This document shows positions 34,978-43,243 of a stretch of 64,000 nt of DNA, piece by piece. This DNA is from Acidobacteriota bacterium. Lineage in GTDB: Bacteria > Acidobacteriota > Blastocatellia > Pyrinomonadales > Pyrinomonadaceae. The stretch lies in assembly GCA_003223025.1 (NCBI GenBank), contig QHXR01000004.1, forward strand, positions 62,001 to 126,000, written 5' to 3'. Each line of letters begins with the position of its first letter. Positions within the stretch are counted from its first letter, which is position 1. Made by a program: the position numbers and the translations under genes. The notes beneath the pieces were generated by a model. That model was given only the letters and a program-made list of their open reading frames with translations, did not search any database and had not been told where the DNA came from.

Positions 34978-35082
34978 TTGTCGCCAAAGGCGACGCACAT
35001 TAAAGCCTAGGGTTGAGTAAGCGAAGCGACGAAACCCTAGGTAGGTCGATGCGAAAATCCGTCGCTGAAAGCGACGCACAAT
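34978..35082. repeat. REP/BIME-like palindromic block, left of the RAYT gene
   Basis: Contains two short hairpins with GTCGCC/GGCGAC and GTCGCT/AGCGAC stems, and CCTAGGGTTGAG and GAAACCCTAGG arms between them. The motifs GCGACGCACATTAAAGCCTAGGG recur inverted on the right side of the transposase gene and at 44627-44881, up to the first 20 bases quoted elsewhere. These are typical substrates of RAYT enzymes. Confidence 0.85.
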
Positions 35083-35087
35083 CTCCC

Positions 35088-35531
35088 ATGCCACAGTCAC
35101 TCGTAAAAATACTCGTTCATATCGTTTTCTCAACCAAGAACAGGGCCGATTTGATTCTTTCAGAAACGGAAGATGCTCTTTACGGCTACATAAGCGGGAT
35201 CGTCACGAAGAACAATGCAAGGCTAATAATCGCGAACGGAACAACCGATCATTCGCACTTCCTGGTTTCTGTCGGCCGAAATGATATTGCAGTTCTGATC
35301 GGCAATATGAAACGAGGCTCGTCCCTTTGGGCGAAGACCAATGGCATTCCCAATTTGTATTGGCAACGGGGTTACGGGGCATTTTCGATTGGCCAGTCAC
35401 AGGTTCCTGAAGTAACAAAGTACATCGCGAACCAAAAGTTGCATCACAAAAATCAAAGCTATCAAGATGAGTTCCGCGAGTTATGTCGTCGATACGGTAT
35501 CGAGATAGACGAACGATATTGTTGGGATTGA
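35088..35531 (+). CDS. REP-associated tyrosine transposase (IS200/IS605 TnpA-like)
   Basis: 147 residues from the ATG at 35088; upstream the frame is open but runs through the repeat. LVKILVHIVFSTKNR is the typical TnpA start, DHSHFLVSVG holds the HUH metal site (His-Ser-His), and VTKYIANQKLHH provides the catalytic Tyr in a helix. Length and C-terminus (RYGIEIDERYCWD) match chromosomal RAYT proteins, which process REP hairpins as single strands. REP-like blocks flank it in inverted orientation on both sides, so it is a complete RAYT/REP unit. There is no TnpB next to it. Confidence 0.92.
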   Translation: MPQSLVKILVHIVFSTKNRADLILSETEDALYGYISGIVTKNNARLIIANGTTDHSHFLVSVGRNDIAVLIGNMKRGSSLWAKTNGIPNLYWQRGYGAFSIGQSQVPEVTKYIANQKLHHKNQSYQDEFRELCRRYGIEIDERYCWD

Positions 35532-35712
35532 TTGTTCGTCGGTTCAGCGACGGAATCGGGCCGCGTTGGCGTAGGGTTTAATGTTCGCCGCCTTAGCGGG
35601 ACGATTGTTCGTCGCTTTCAGCGACGGAAACCTCTTGCGTCCTACCCAGGGTTTCGTTCGCTTCGCTCCTCAACCCTAGGCTTTAATGTGCGTCGCCTTT
35701 GGCGACAAGAAA
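35532..35712. repeat. REP/BIME-like palindromic block, right of the RAYT gene
   Basis: The block repeats the left element in inverted orientation: GTCGCTTTCAGCGAC, then CCCAGGGTTTCG, CTCAACCCTAGGCTTTAATG and GTCGCCTTTGGCGAC. It starts at the transposase stop codon. A longer copy without transposase lies at 44627-44881. Confidence 0.87.
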
Positions 35713-35744
35713 CGGCCGTGATGGGTTCAAAAAACTCGATGACT

Positions 35745-36545
35745 TCACCAAAACCGCACCACCGAAGCCAAATAAACCCCGAAAATAAAAACCCACGTCC
35801 CGAGATATTTCCGATCCTCGATCAGGAACACGGTTCTCGGTGAGAGATAGAAAAGAAGAAACACGATGAACACAAAAACGGCGCTGAATATCCTGTATTC
35901 CCACGAATCGGGCGTTCCTTCAGGCGGTGTCATAAGTAATCGAGCGGTGTCGTTGTAGAAAACTTGCCAGACCATCATGTATGCGAATAGCCCGAAGTCA
36001 GCGGCAAATTCGCCTCGGCTGTCGAACATCCAATTGCCTTCGGCACGCAGATCTTTTTCGCGATCGCTCAACGGACGAGAGAGACGGTAGATCAGAAAAA
36101 TCTCGGAGCACATCAACACCAACATGAGAAATACGCCGATTCCCATCAACAGTGGTGAATCCTTCGGCTGGCCGCTGTAATTAGTTTCGACCAACCCGAG
36201 CCGGCCCGCAGCAGCGGTTACGAGAACGACGACGAACGCGGAATTTAGTACAAACACTCCGATGTTAAGAAGAAAGAAATACATCGGGAACGACGTCTGG
36301 CCGGATCGCTCGAGACGCGTCTGAAGTGGAAATCGCTTGAGGTAAAGGCCGACCAGTCGGGCACCAAGAATAAAAAGCATCAGACCGGCGAGAGTCAGAA
36401 ACGCCGGACCATTCTCGGCAAACGACTGCTGAAACAGACTCCCGACCCGCGACAGCACAAACGGAAACAACACGAGATTCGCGACGATCGCGATCGTGTC
36501 GATGATAATTCCCTGGCGATTTGGGGGAAGGAATTCGCGTTTCAT
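35745..36545 (-). CDS. polytopic membrane protein of unknown function
   Basis: 266 residues from the ATG at 36545. About seven hydrophobic segments are visible (for example IIIDTIAIVANLVLFPFVLS, FLTLAGLMLFILGARLVG, LLMGIGVFLMLVLMCSEIFL, VFVFIVFLLFYLSP), with a soluble loop of ~40 residues in the middle (DREKDLRAEGNWMFDSRGEF). No transporter or enzyme motif was recognised. It stands between the REP block and a divergent peptidase gene. Confidence 0.75.
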   Translation of the reverse strand: MKREFLPPNRQGIIIDTIAIVANLVLFPFVLSRVGSLFQQSFAENGPAFLTLAGLMLFILGARLVGLYLKRFPLQTRLERSGQTSFPMYFFLLNIGVFVLNSAFVVVLVTAAAGRLGLVETNYSGQPKDSPLLMGIGVFLMLVLMCSEIFLIYRLSRPLSDREKDLRAEGNWMFDSRGEFAADFGLFAYMMVWQVFYNDTARLLMTPPEGTPDSWEYRIFSAVFVFIVFLLFYLSPRTVFLIEDRKYLGTWVFIFGVYLASVVRFW

Positions 36546-36661
36546 CGTTCGAAGGTTCGGGCATGTTAGCACGAAAACTCAGCCATACTGCGATACAATA
36601 ACGACATCCAACTTCCGCCGACATTGGCGAGATACATTACTTTACCGGAGTCAGATTTTTA

Positions 36662-37981
36662 ATGAGATCAATTTGTGCGCTTCTTGTTTTACTTTTTTCA
36701 CTCTCCGCAACATTCGCTCAATCGAAACCACCGACCGAATCCGCGATGGATCGTTTTCTTCGTTATGTGAAGATCGACACGCAGTCGGCTGAGGAGGCTG
36801 GAAAATTTCCGAGCACTGAGAAACAACTCGTACTCGCCCGGCTTCTTGAAACCGAGCTCAAGTCTCTCGGCGTTCAGAACGTGCGGATCAGCGCGGAAGG
36901 TATCGTCTATGGAATGGTCCCGGGAAATCTTCCTGACAATTCGAAGATACCGACGATCGGATTCATCGCACACATGGACACGTCGCCGCAGGTTTCGGGC
37001 GAGAACGTCAACGCGATCATCCACAAAAACTATCAGGGCGGCGACATTGTTTTGCCGAATGATAAAACTCAGATCATCACCGTCGCGCAAAATCCGGATC
37101 TTAAGAATCTGATCGGCGACGACATAATCACCGCCGACGGAACGACGCTTCTCGGATCGGATGACAAGTCAGGCGTCGCCGAGTTGATGACGACGATCGA
37201 TATTCTGAAACAGAATCCGAACCTCAAGCACGGCAATATCGCGATCGCATTCACGCCCGATGAAGAAGTCGGCGGACCGATGGATGAGTTCGATATCAAA
37301 GGTTGGGGAGCGAAGTTCGCATACACGGTCGATGGCGAGCAGCTCGGCGATATTTCGAACGAGACGTGGTCGGCTCGAACGGCTACCGTGACGTTTCACG
37401 GCAAATCGACGCATCCCGGAACCGCTAAAAATATTCTCATCAACTCATCGTACGCTGCGGGCGATTTCCTCGGCCGATTCCCCGAGATGGTTCCGAATCG
37501 CCCTGAGACGACTGAGAAACGAGAAGGTTTTATCCATCCGTATTCAGCGACGATGACGGAGGAGACTTCGACGATCAAGATCCTGCTTCGCAATTTCGAC
37601 ATCGGCGGACTCGCCTCGCAGGAAGACGCGGTTAAGAAGGTGATGGCGAAAACACAGAAGAAATTTCCGAAAGTGAAGATCGAATACAAAAGTGAGCTTG
37701 GCTACCTGAACATGAAAGAAGTGCTAAAGGATTATCCGCAGCTCACCGACTTTGCGATCGAGGCTTCGAAGCGAGCAGGCGTGACTGCAGAATTAACGCC
37801 CATCCGCGGTGGAACCGACGGCTCACGCCTGACCGCCCGTGGACTTCCGACGCCGAACCTTTTCACGGGCGGACATAATTTTCACGGCAAGCTCGAATTT
37901 AATTCGCGCAAGGGATTAGAGAAGTCTACAGACACGCTCGTCAATCTCGTCCAGATCTGGGCTGAGAAAGGTAAGCAGTAG
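36662..37981 (+). CDS. peptidase T-like tripeptide aminopeptidase with signal peptide
   Basis: 439 residues. Metal ligands of the M20B family are visible: IAHMDTSP (His, Asp), LLGSDDKSG (bridging Asp), and FTPDEEVGG with the Glu-Glu pair (base and ligand). A C-terminal His is in LFTGGHNFHG. It should release the N-terminal residue of tripeptides, as PepT. The N-terminus MRSICALLVLLFSLSATFAQ is a signal peptide, whereas characterised PepT enzymes are cytosolic, so a periplasmic version is predicted. The next gene begins 5 bases after its stop. Confidence 0.9.
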   Translation: MRSICALLVLLFSLSATFAQSKPPTESAMDRFLRYVKIDTQSAEEAGKFPSTEKQLVLARLLETELKSLGVQNVRISAEGIVYGMVPGNLPDNSKIPTIGFIAHMDTSPQVSGENVNAIIHKNYQGGDIVLPNDKTQIITVAQNPDLKNLIGDDIITADGTTLLGSDDKSGVAELMTTIDILKQNPNLKHGNIAIAFTPDEEVGGPMDEFDIKGWGAKFAYTVDGEQLGDISNETWSARTATVTFHGKSTHPGTAKNILINSSYAAGDFLGRFPEMVPNRPETTEKREGFIHPYSATMTEETSTIKILLRNFDIGGLASQEDAVKKVMAKTQKKFPKVKIEYKSELGYLNMKEVLKDYPQLTDFAIEASKRAGVTAELTPIRGGTDGSRLTARGLPTPNLFTGGHNFHGKLEFNSRKGLEKSTDTLVNLVQIWAEKGKQ

Positions 37982-37986
37982 CTAGC

Positions 37987-38661
37987 ATGAAATACTCGTT
38001 CTTCGTCCCGAAACTCATATCGTTAGGACTAGTGGTACTTCTAACGAGTTTATGTGGAACAAAGACTCTTCCCACGCGGGTTTCGCCGGCAGAGTTTTGG
38101 GAGCCGATTTTTTTCCGGACGATCGACGAAACGACTCGAGTGGCGAACTTAAAGCCGTTGCGTGAAGTTGCGTTGGGAGCGAGTGACATAGAAGTCCGAA
38201 TCTGGCGCGGGTTCGGTCTTACGAATCTGGAAGGCGTGGTTCTTGGACGGATCGACGGAGAATGGTCAGCGACGCATTTGCAAACGAATTCTTACTCGAA
38301 AAAGACCAAGGTAGTGCGAACCGAGATGCTTGTGCCAAAAGGTGGCTGGGACAAATTCTGGAATGAACTTGAAGGTTTAGGTCTGCTTAGTATTAAGGGG
38401 ACTAATCTAGGGCAAGAATGCCGTGTTTTAGACGGGATCGCACACGTGGTAGAAACCAGTATCGATGGTGTCTATCGAACTTACACCTACCCGTCTGGGG
38501 TACAACGATGCGACGGCTCTCTCCAAATGGATGTCATCTCTGAAACTATCGGAATTGAATTTAATGATGGAGCGAAAGAGTGCACAGACGCGGAGTGGTT
38601 TCCCTGTGCGAGTCTTTTGCGGCGACATCGTTTGAACCCATCCGCTAAGACCCGTCCTTGA
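37987..38661 (+). CDS. exported protein of unknown function
   Basis: 224 residues with a hydrophobic N-terminus (LISLGLVVLLTSLCG) ending at a cysteine; the residue before Cys is Leu, so lipidation is doubtful. The mature part has no recognised domain; two cysteine pairs may form disulfides (CRVLDG, RCDGS, ECTDAEWFPC). Five bases behind the peptidase T gene, so co-transcribed. A bidirectional terminator follows. Confidence 0.7.
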   Translation: MKYSFFVPKLISLGLVVLLTSLCGTKTLPTRVSPAEFWEPIFFRTIDETTRVANLKPLREVALGASDIEVRIWRGFGLTNLEGVVLGRIDGEWSATHLQTNSYSKKTKVVRTEMLVPKGGWDKFWNELEGLGLLSIKGTNLGQECRVLDGIAHVVETSIDGVYRTYTYPSGVQRCDGSLQMDVISETIGIEFNDGAKECTDAEWFPCASLLRRHRLNPSAKTRP

Positions 38662-38707
38662 TCGGCCGGGAGAACCAGATCGATTCGCCAGTAGACGAAC
38701 AAATATA

Positions 38708-38735
38708 GAAAAGCCCGTTCGACAACGGGCTTTTC
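38708..38735. terminator. bidirectional rho-independent terminator
   Basis: GAAAAGCCCGTT pairs with AACGGGCTTTTC over 12 bp with a 4-base loop. T/A runs lie on both sides, so it serves the plus-strand exported-protein gene and the minus-strand msrA gene. Confidence 0.9.
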
Positions 38736-38817
38736 TTCTTGCGATATTATCTCGTCCAAATCTTGGCCGCATCGAATCGGCGATTACCTTTGTTCATCGT
38801 TTTGATGCAACTTCTTC

Positions 38818-39438
38818 TTAAGGCGCAGGATCGTTGCGATAGAGTTCGGGGAATTTCTTTTTGAGGGCCGTAAGTTTTGGAAGATCGTTGTAGACGATGT
38901 ACGGCTCGTCGGGATTGTTCTTCAGGTAATCCTGATGATGTTCTTCGGCGGCAAAGAATGCGACGAGCGGAACCACCTGCGTCGCGACCGGCTTGTCCAA
39001 CGCTTTGGAAGAATTGAGCGCGTCGATGAAGGCTGTCGCCGATTTCTCCTGATCGGCGTTCGTGTAGAAGATCGCGGAACGATATTGCGTACCCGTATCG
39101 GGACCTTGGCGGTTTACCTGCGTCGGATCATGGGCGACGGCGAAGAAGATGTTGAGGAGTTGAATGTAACTGACTTTCGCCGGATCGAAACGGATCTCCA
39201 CGGATTCCGCATGTTTCGTTTCACCACCGCTCACGTCCTGGTAATTCGCCGTCCTCGCGTTTCCGCCCGAGTAACCTGAGCGAACGGCGTTGACTCCTTT
39301 CACATGCTCGAACACGGCCTCGAGTCCCCAAAAGCACCCTCCGGCGAACACCGCTTTTTGCTCGCCGGCGAAGGTGGCCGTCACTCCGAACATAAATAAC
39401 GACACGAGAATTCCGATCCTCAGAATGTAATCTCTCAT
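38818..39438 (-). CDS. msrA: peptide-methionine (S)-S-oxide reductase, exported
   Basis: 206 residues. The catalytic motif GGCFWGLEAVF lies near residues 32-42, with YSGG, NYQDVSGGETKHAESVEI and the C-terminal EEHHQDYL signature of MsrA. It reduces methionine-S-sulfoxide in proteins. A signal peptide (MRDYILRIGILVSLFMFGVTATFA) predicts activity outside the cytoplasm, where it would repair envelope proteins. No MsrB domain is fused. The gene is followed by the bidirectional terminator. Confidence 0.94.
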   Translation of the reverse strand: MRDYILRIGILVSLFMFGVTATFAGEQKAVFAGGCFWGLEAVFEHVKGVNAVRSGYSGGNARTANYQDVSGGETKHAESVEIRFDPAKVSYIQLLNIFFAVAHDPTQVNRQGPDTGTQYRSAIFYTNADQEKSATAFIDALNSSKALDKPVATQVVPLVAFFAAEEHHQDYLKNNPDEPYIVYNDLPKLTALKKKFPELYRNDPAP

Positions 39439-39481
39439 TTCTGTGCTCCAGTCTTGCGACCGATCATTTTATTTCCGGCCA

Positions 39482-39564
39482 CTTGCGTCTTAGCGTCTTT
39501 GCGTGAAAATCATCGTCTGAGATGTGCGGCGCCGGTGTTCACGCAAAGACGCTAAGACGCAAAG
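39482..39564. repeat. 84-bp palindromic repeat, copy 2
   Basis: The arms CTTGCGTCTTAGCGTCTTTG and AAGACGCTAAGACGCAAAG match copy 1 at 19752-19835. It lies between the divergent msrA and RidA genes and may affect their promoters. Confidence 0.85.
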
Positions 39565-39696
39565 ATCAGAAAAGCCCCTGTTCCACTCTTCAGGGAAACC
39601 GGAATTCTTGAAGTCGCTTAACTTCTAAAATCCCTCGCCTTCCGATATTATTTCGATAATAACTCAGAATTGGTTTCAGAACTTCCCGCGGAATTT

Positions 39697-40119
39697 ATGT
39701 CCGAAGAATTCGATTCGCCCCGAGCACCCGAACCCGTTGGCCTGTATCCACATGCGAGACGTGTCGGCGATCTACTGTTCTTATCCGGCGTCGGCCCGCG
39801 CGAGCGTGGGTCGAAGAAGATCCCGGGCGTCGAACTAAATGATGACGGCGAGATCGTTTCATATGACATCGAAGCGCAGTGCCGTTCCGTATTTCAAAAC
39901 GTTCGTTTTATCGTCGAAGACGCCGGTTCGTCGTGGGATCAGATCGTCGATGTTACGGTTTATCTGACGAACATGAAAGCTGACTTCTCGATATACAATC
40001 GCATCTACGCCGAATATTTTTCCGATAATCGTCCGTGCCGGACGACGGTCGAGATAACTTCCCTTCCCACGCCGATCGCGATCGAACTGAAAGTCATCGC
40101 AACCATCAATCAGACTTAA
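39697..40119 (+). CDS. RidA-family protein, probably 2-aminomuconate deaminase
   Basis: 140 residues from the ATG at 39697; the frame is open nine codons upstream to a TTG. RidA-type features are LFLSGVGPRE, DIEAQCRSVFQNVRFIVEDAG, VDVTVYLTNM and NRPCRTTVEITSLP. The last holds the arginine/glutamate pair of the family active site. Pathway context and the long N-terminus fit the 2-aminomuconate deaminase branch, which converts 2-aminomuconate to 4-oxalocrotonate after the aldehyde dehydrogenase step. Enamine/imine deaminase of RidA type is the safe call. Nine bases before the alcohol dehydrogenase gene. Confidence 0.82.
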   Translation: MSEEFDSPRAPEPVGLYPHARRVGDLLFLSGVGPRERGSKKIPGVELNDDGEIVSYDIEAQCRSVFQNVRFIVEDAGSSWDQIVDVTVYLTNMKADFSIYNRIYAEYFSDNRPCRTTVEITSLPTPIAIELKVIATINQT

Positions 40120-40128
40120 AGGAGAAAC

Positions 40129-41202
40129 ATGATACCTGCAGAAACAAAAGCGGTCGCGACGAAGGGTTTCGCGATAGACGGACCGGAAGCTAAGTTTGAG
40201 CCGTTCGAGTTCACGCGACGCGAGGTGGGACCGAACGATGTTTTGATCGACATTGCATATTGCGGTATCTGCCATTCGGATATTCACCAGGCCCGTGCAG
40301 AATGGGCACCGTCGATACCGTCGGCATATCCGATGGTCCCGGGCCACGAGATCGTCGGACGAATCTCGCAAATCGGTGCAGACGTAACGAAATTCGCAGT
40401 CGGTGATTTTGCCGGGATCGGATGCTTCGTCGATTCGTGCCGCGAATGCGCCGCGTGCACCGGCGGCGTCGAGCAGTACTGCATGAAGCGTTGTGCGATG
40501 ACATACAACGGCACGGAGATGGATCGCACGACGCCGACGTACGGAGGCTACTCGAATAAATACGTCATCGACGAAGACTATGCGTTGAAAGTAAATGCGG
40601 CGGGTGATCTGTCGGGTGTCGCTCCGCTTCTGTGCGCCGGCATCACGACATACTCGCCGTTGAAGCGTTGGGAAGCCGGTCCGGGAAAAAAGGTCGCGGT
40701 TGCGGGTCTTGGTGGATTGGGACATATGGGTGTGAAGATCGCGGCGGCCATGGGTGCGGAAGTCACCGTGCTAAGCACGTCGCCGTCCAAAGAAGCCGAC
40801 GCCAAGAAACTCGGAGCCAAGGGATTTCTGAATACGAAAGACGCCGACGCGGTGACTGCAGCCGCCGGCAGTTTCGACATCATCCTCGATACGATCTCGG
40901 CGAATCATGATTACAACTCGTATCTGAACCTGCTCGGTCTCAACGGTGTGATGGTAGTTGTAGGCGTACCGACCGAGCCTGTCGCGCTGAATGCGCTTTC
41001 GCTGATCCTCGGAAATAAGGTTCTCGCCGGCTCGATGATCGGCGGAATATCCGAGACGCAAGAGATGCTCGACTTCTGTGCTGCACACAACATCGTGTCG
41101 GACGTCGAAGTGATCACGCCCGACCGCATCGAGGAAGCATACGATCGGACGGTGAAGTCCGACGTGCGATATCGATTCGTGATCGACATGCAGGGTAACT
41201 AA
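40129..41202 (+). CDS. zinc-dependent alcohol dehydrogenase
   Basis: 357 residues of the MDR superfamily, nearest to cinnamyl-alcohol/aldehyde reductases such as YahK/Adh. Catalytic zinc ligands are in YCGICHSDIH and VPGHEIVG; the structural zinc site is CRECAACTGGVEQYC; the Rossmann loop is VAGLGGLGHMG. It uses NAD(P)H to interconvert alcohols and aldehydes. AAAGGAGAAAC gives a strong ribosome site. It follows the RidA gene closely; its connection to tryptophan breakdown is unclear. Confidence 0.9.
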   Translation: MIPAETKAVATKGFAIDGPEAKFEPFEFTRREVGPNDVLIDIAYCGICHSDIHQARAEWAPSIPSAYPMVPGHEIVGRISQIGADVTKFAVGDFAGIGCFVDSCRECAACTGGVEQYCMKRCAMTYNGTEMDRTTPTYGGYSNKYVIDEDYALKVNAAGDLSGVAPLLCAGITTYSPLKRWEAGPGKKVAVAGLGGLGHMGVKIAAAMGAEVTVLSTSPSKEADAKKLGAKGFLNTKDADAVTAAAGSFDIILDTISANHDYNSYLNLLGLNGVMVVVGVPTEPVALNALSLILGNKVLAGSMIGGISETQEMLDFCAAHNIVSDVEVITPDRIEEAYDRTVKSDVRYRFVIDMQGN

Positions 41203-41210
41203 GAAATATG

Positions 41211-41272
41211 CCCGCGAAAAACGCGAAAGAACGCGAAATTTCTTCCTTTCGTGTTTTTCGCGTGTTTCGCGG
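41211..41272. repeat. 62-bp palindromic repeat (CCCGCGAAA family)
   Basis: The left arm CCCGCGAAAAACGCGAAAGA and the right arm TTTTTCGCGTGTTTCGCGGG are inverted around CGCGAAATTTCTTCC. It resembles the degenerate element at 21508-21580. It sits 9 bases after the alcohol dehydrogenase stop and 11 before the next gene. Confidence 0.8.
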
Positions 41273-41283
41273 GAAGAGTTCTT

Positions 41284-41811
41284 ATGAGATATATCGCCCT
41301 CCTCCGCGGGATCAACGTCGGAGGAAATACGATGATCAAAATGGCGGATCTGAAATCGAGCTTTGAAGAGCTCGGTTTCAAAAATGTCGTTTCGTACATC
41401 AACAGCGGCAATCTCGCATTCGACGTGACGAAATCTTCCGAAGAAAAGATCTGCACCAAGATCGAGAAGGCAATCGCGAAAGGTTTCGGCAAAGCGATTC
41501 CTGTAATGATCCGGGAGCAGTCTTCTATCCAGAATGTTCTCGACAACAATCCATTCCACGGTGCATTCGAGACGCACAAGCACATGCATGTCCTTTTCAT
41601 GAAAGAGAAAATGCCGAAGGACAAGCAGGAACAACTGAAAGCCGCGGAGACTGAATACGAGAAATTTGAGGTCATCGATCGCGAGATCTATGCGTTGCTC
41701 AAAGAAGGTGTCGCTGACAGTCTGCTCGGCAAAGGATTTATCGAAAAGAAACTCAAAGTCCCGGTCACCGGACGAAATTGGCGGACGGTCGAAAAACTCG
41801 CGGAGTTGTAG
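41284..41811 (+). CDS. DUF1697 family protein
   Basis: 175 residues from the ATG at 41284. MRYIALLRGINVGGN is the invariant start of DUF1697, and SYINSGNLAFD and a C-terminal GRNWRTVEKLAEL complete it. Function unknown. The frame is open upstream, through the palindromic repeat, but the family start decides. Two bases separate it from the GNAT gene, so it opens a co-directional run reaching to 44601. Confidence 0.9.
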   Translation: MRYIALLRGINVGGNTMIKMADLKSSFEELGFKNVVSYINSGNLAFDVTKSSEEKICTKIEKAIAKGFGKAIPVMIREQSSIQNVLDNNPFHGAFETHKHMHVLFMKEKMPKDKQEQLKAAETEYEKFEVIDREIYALLKEGVADSLLGKGFIEKKLKVPVTGRNWRTVEKLAEL

Positions 41812-41813
41812 CG

Positions 41814-42326
41814 ATGGAAATCGTGAATGCTACCCCGAATGATGTCGACGTCATATTCGATCTGTACGACAATGCGATCGACTATCAAAAAATTGTATTC
41901 GATAAAACGTGGCTAGGTTTCGATCGCGAGCTCGTTGACACAGAGATCGCCGAACACAGGCTTGGGAGGATCATCGAAGACGGTCGCGTCGCCTGCATCT
42001 TTTCTGTCGCATTTTCGGATCCGATCATCTGGGGAAAGCACTCGCACGAATCAGCGATGTACATACATCGCATTGTTACGAATCCCGGGTTTCGCGGACG
42101 CGGTTATGTTCGGACGATCACCGACTGGTCTCGTCAATATGCTCGTGAACATCGGTTACGATTCGTCCGCATGGACACGTGGGGCGATAATCAAAAGTTG
42201 ATAGACTATTACCAGTCATGCGGCTTCAAGTTTCTTGGACTGATGACGCCCGCGGAGTCACCGACGCTGCCGGCTCATTATCGTGGAATTGATTTGAGTT
42301 TGTTTGAGATCGATCTGGAAAAATGA
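41814..42326 (+). CDS. GNAT family N-acetyltransferase
   Basis: 170 residues. The acetyl-CoA loop is NPGFRGRGYVRTI (R-G-R-G), preceded by YIHRIVT, and YYQSCGFKFLG is the C-terminal fold signature. Substrate unknown. It starts 2 bases after the DUF1697 gene and overlaps the dioxygenase gene by 4 bases (ATGA), which implies translational coupling with a tryptophan-catabolic enzyme. Confidence 0.88.
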   Translation: MEIVNATPNDVDVIFDLYDNAIDYQKIVFDKTWLGFDRELVDTEIAEHRLGRIIEDGRVACIFSVAFSDPIIWGKHSHESAMYIHRIVTNPGFRGRGYVRTITDWSRQYAREHRLRFVRMDTWGDNQKLIDYYQSCGFKFLGLMTPAESPTLPAHYRGIDLSLFEIDLEK

Positions 42327-42844
42327 TTCGACGTCCCTTTAATTTTAAACAGTGGATCGACGAGCACCGCCACTTGCTCAAGCCGCCCGTCGGAAATCAG
42401 TGTGTCTATGCAGACGACGATTTCATCGTGATGGTCGTCGGTGGGCCGAACTCGCGAAAAGATTATCACTGGGATGAAGGCGAGGAACTTTTCTATCAAC
42501 TCGAAGGCGACATCAAAGTTCAAATCCAGGAGGACGGTAAAGCCGTCGAAGTCCCGATCCTAGAGGGCGAAATGTTTTTGTTGCCGCCGCGCGTTCCGCA
42601 TAACCCGATCCGCGGCGAGAACACGATCGGTCTTGTCCTCGAACGCAAGCGTCACGAAGGCGAGCTCGACGGACTGATGTGGTTCTGCGAGAACTGCAAC
42701 GAGAAACTCTTCGAAGAATATTTTCAGCTCACCGACATCACGACGCAGTTCCAGGGCGTCTTTGAGAAGTTCTACGATTCCGAAGATCTGAGGACGTGCA
42801 AGAATTGCCGCGCTGTTATGGAGCCGCCTCCAGTCGTTAGTTAG
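42323..42844 (+). CDS. nbaC: 3-hydroxyanthranilate 3,4-dioxygenase
   Basis: 173 residues, the bacterial HAAO length. Iron ligands of the cupin fold are H and E in KDYHWDEGEELFYQLEG, and H in RVPHNPIRG. A C-terminal rubredoxin-like zinc/iron site has two CxxC pairs (CENC, CKNC). It opens the ring of 3-hydroxyanthranilate to 2-amino-3-carboxymuconate semialdehyde, the substrate of the ACMSD gene 2.1 kb downstream. Coupled by 4-base overlap to the GNAT gene. All active-site residues expected of the family are present. Confidence 0.95.
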   Translation: MIRRPFNFKQWIDEHRHLLKPPVGNQCVYADDDFIVMVVGGPNSRKDYHWDEGEELFYQLEGDIKVQIQEDGKAVEVPILEGEMFLLPPRVPHNPIRGENTIGLVLERKRHEGELDGLMWFCENCNEKLFEEYFQLTDITTQFQGVFEKFYDSEDLRTCKNCRAVMEPPPVVS

Positions 42845-42853
42845 TTTCCAAAC

Positions 42854-43243
42854 ATGAAAATCAAATCTCCTTTCAAGATCACAAGCTGGGAACCACACAC
42901 CGAAGAGAACGATGAGCTTGCGGACATAGCGCGGGCTCGGATTCGAAAAGAATTCACCGGTGCGATGACCGGAACAAGTGTCGCAAACGCGATCCTGTAT
43001 CAGACGCCGGCCAAGTCAGGTGGATACGCGGCACTTGAACGGATCACCGCTAAGATCGGTGAACGCGAAGGTACTTTCGTTGTGCAGCATAGCGGTATTC
43101 GCGGCGCCGACGGCAGCGGCCCGGCGTATGGCGATGTCGTTCCGGGATCCGGCACCGACGGGTTCGAAGGCGTCACGGGTTCGATGAACATCGGTCAGGA
43201 GGACGATGGTGAATTTTTTCTGTTCGATCTGGAATTTAAATAA
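42854..43243 (+). CDS. DUF3224 family protein
   Basis: 129 residues. The family pattern is visible: IRKEFTGAMTGTSVANAILYQ, GYAALERITAKIGEREGTF, VQHSGIRG and YGDVVPGSGT. A beta-barrel fold is predicted and the function is unknown. It begins 9 bases after the dioxygenase and overlaps the next gene by 1 base, so it is part of the same transcript. Confidence 0.85.
   Translation: MKIKSPFKITSWEPHTEENDELADIARARIRKEFTGAMTGTSVANAILYQTPAKSGGYAALERITAKIGEREGTFVVQHSGIRGADGSGPAYGDVVPGSGTDGFEGVTGSMNIGQEDDGEFFLFDLEFK

Noticed and set aside
39859-40725. Minus-strand ORF of 288 codons antisense to the RidA and alcohol dehydrogenase genes
   Set aside because: Arg/Asp-rich shadow translation, no homology pattern, conserved genes on the other strand.
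40771-41634. Minus-strand ORF of 287 codons antisense to the alcohol dehydrogenase and DUF1697 genes
   Set aside because: Both sense genes are conserved families; the long antisense frame arises from codon bias and runs through the palindromic repeat.
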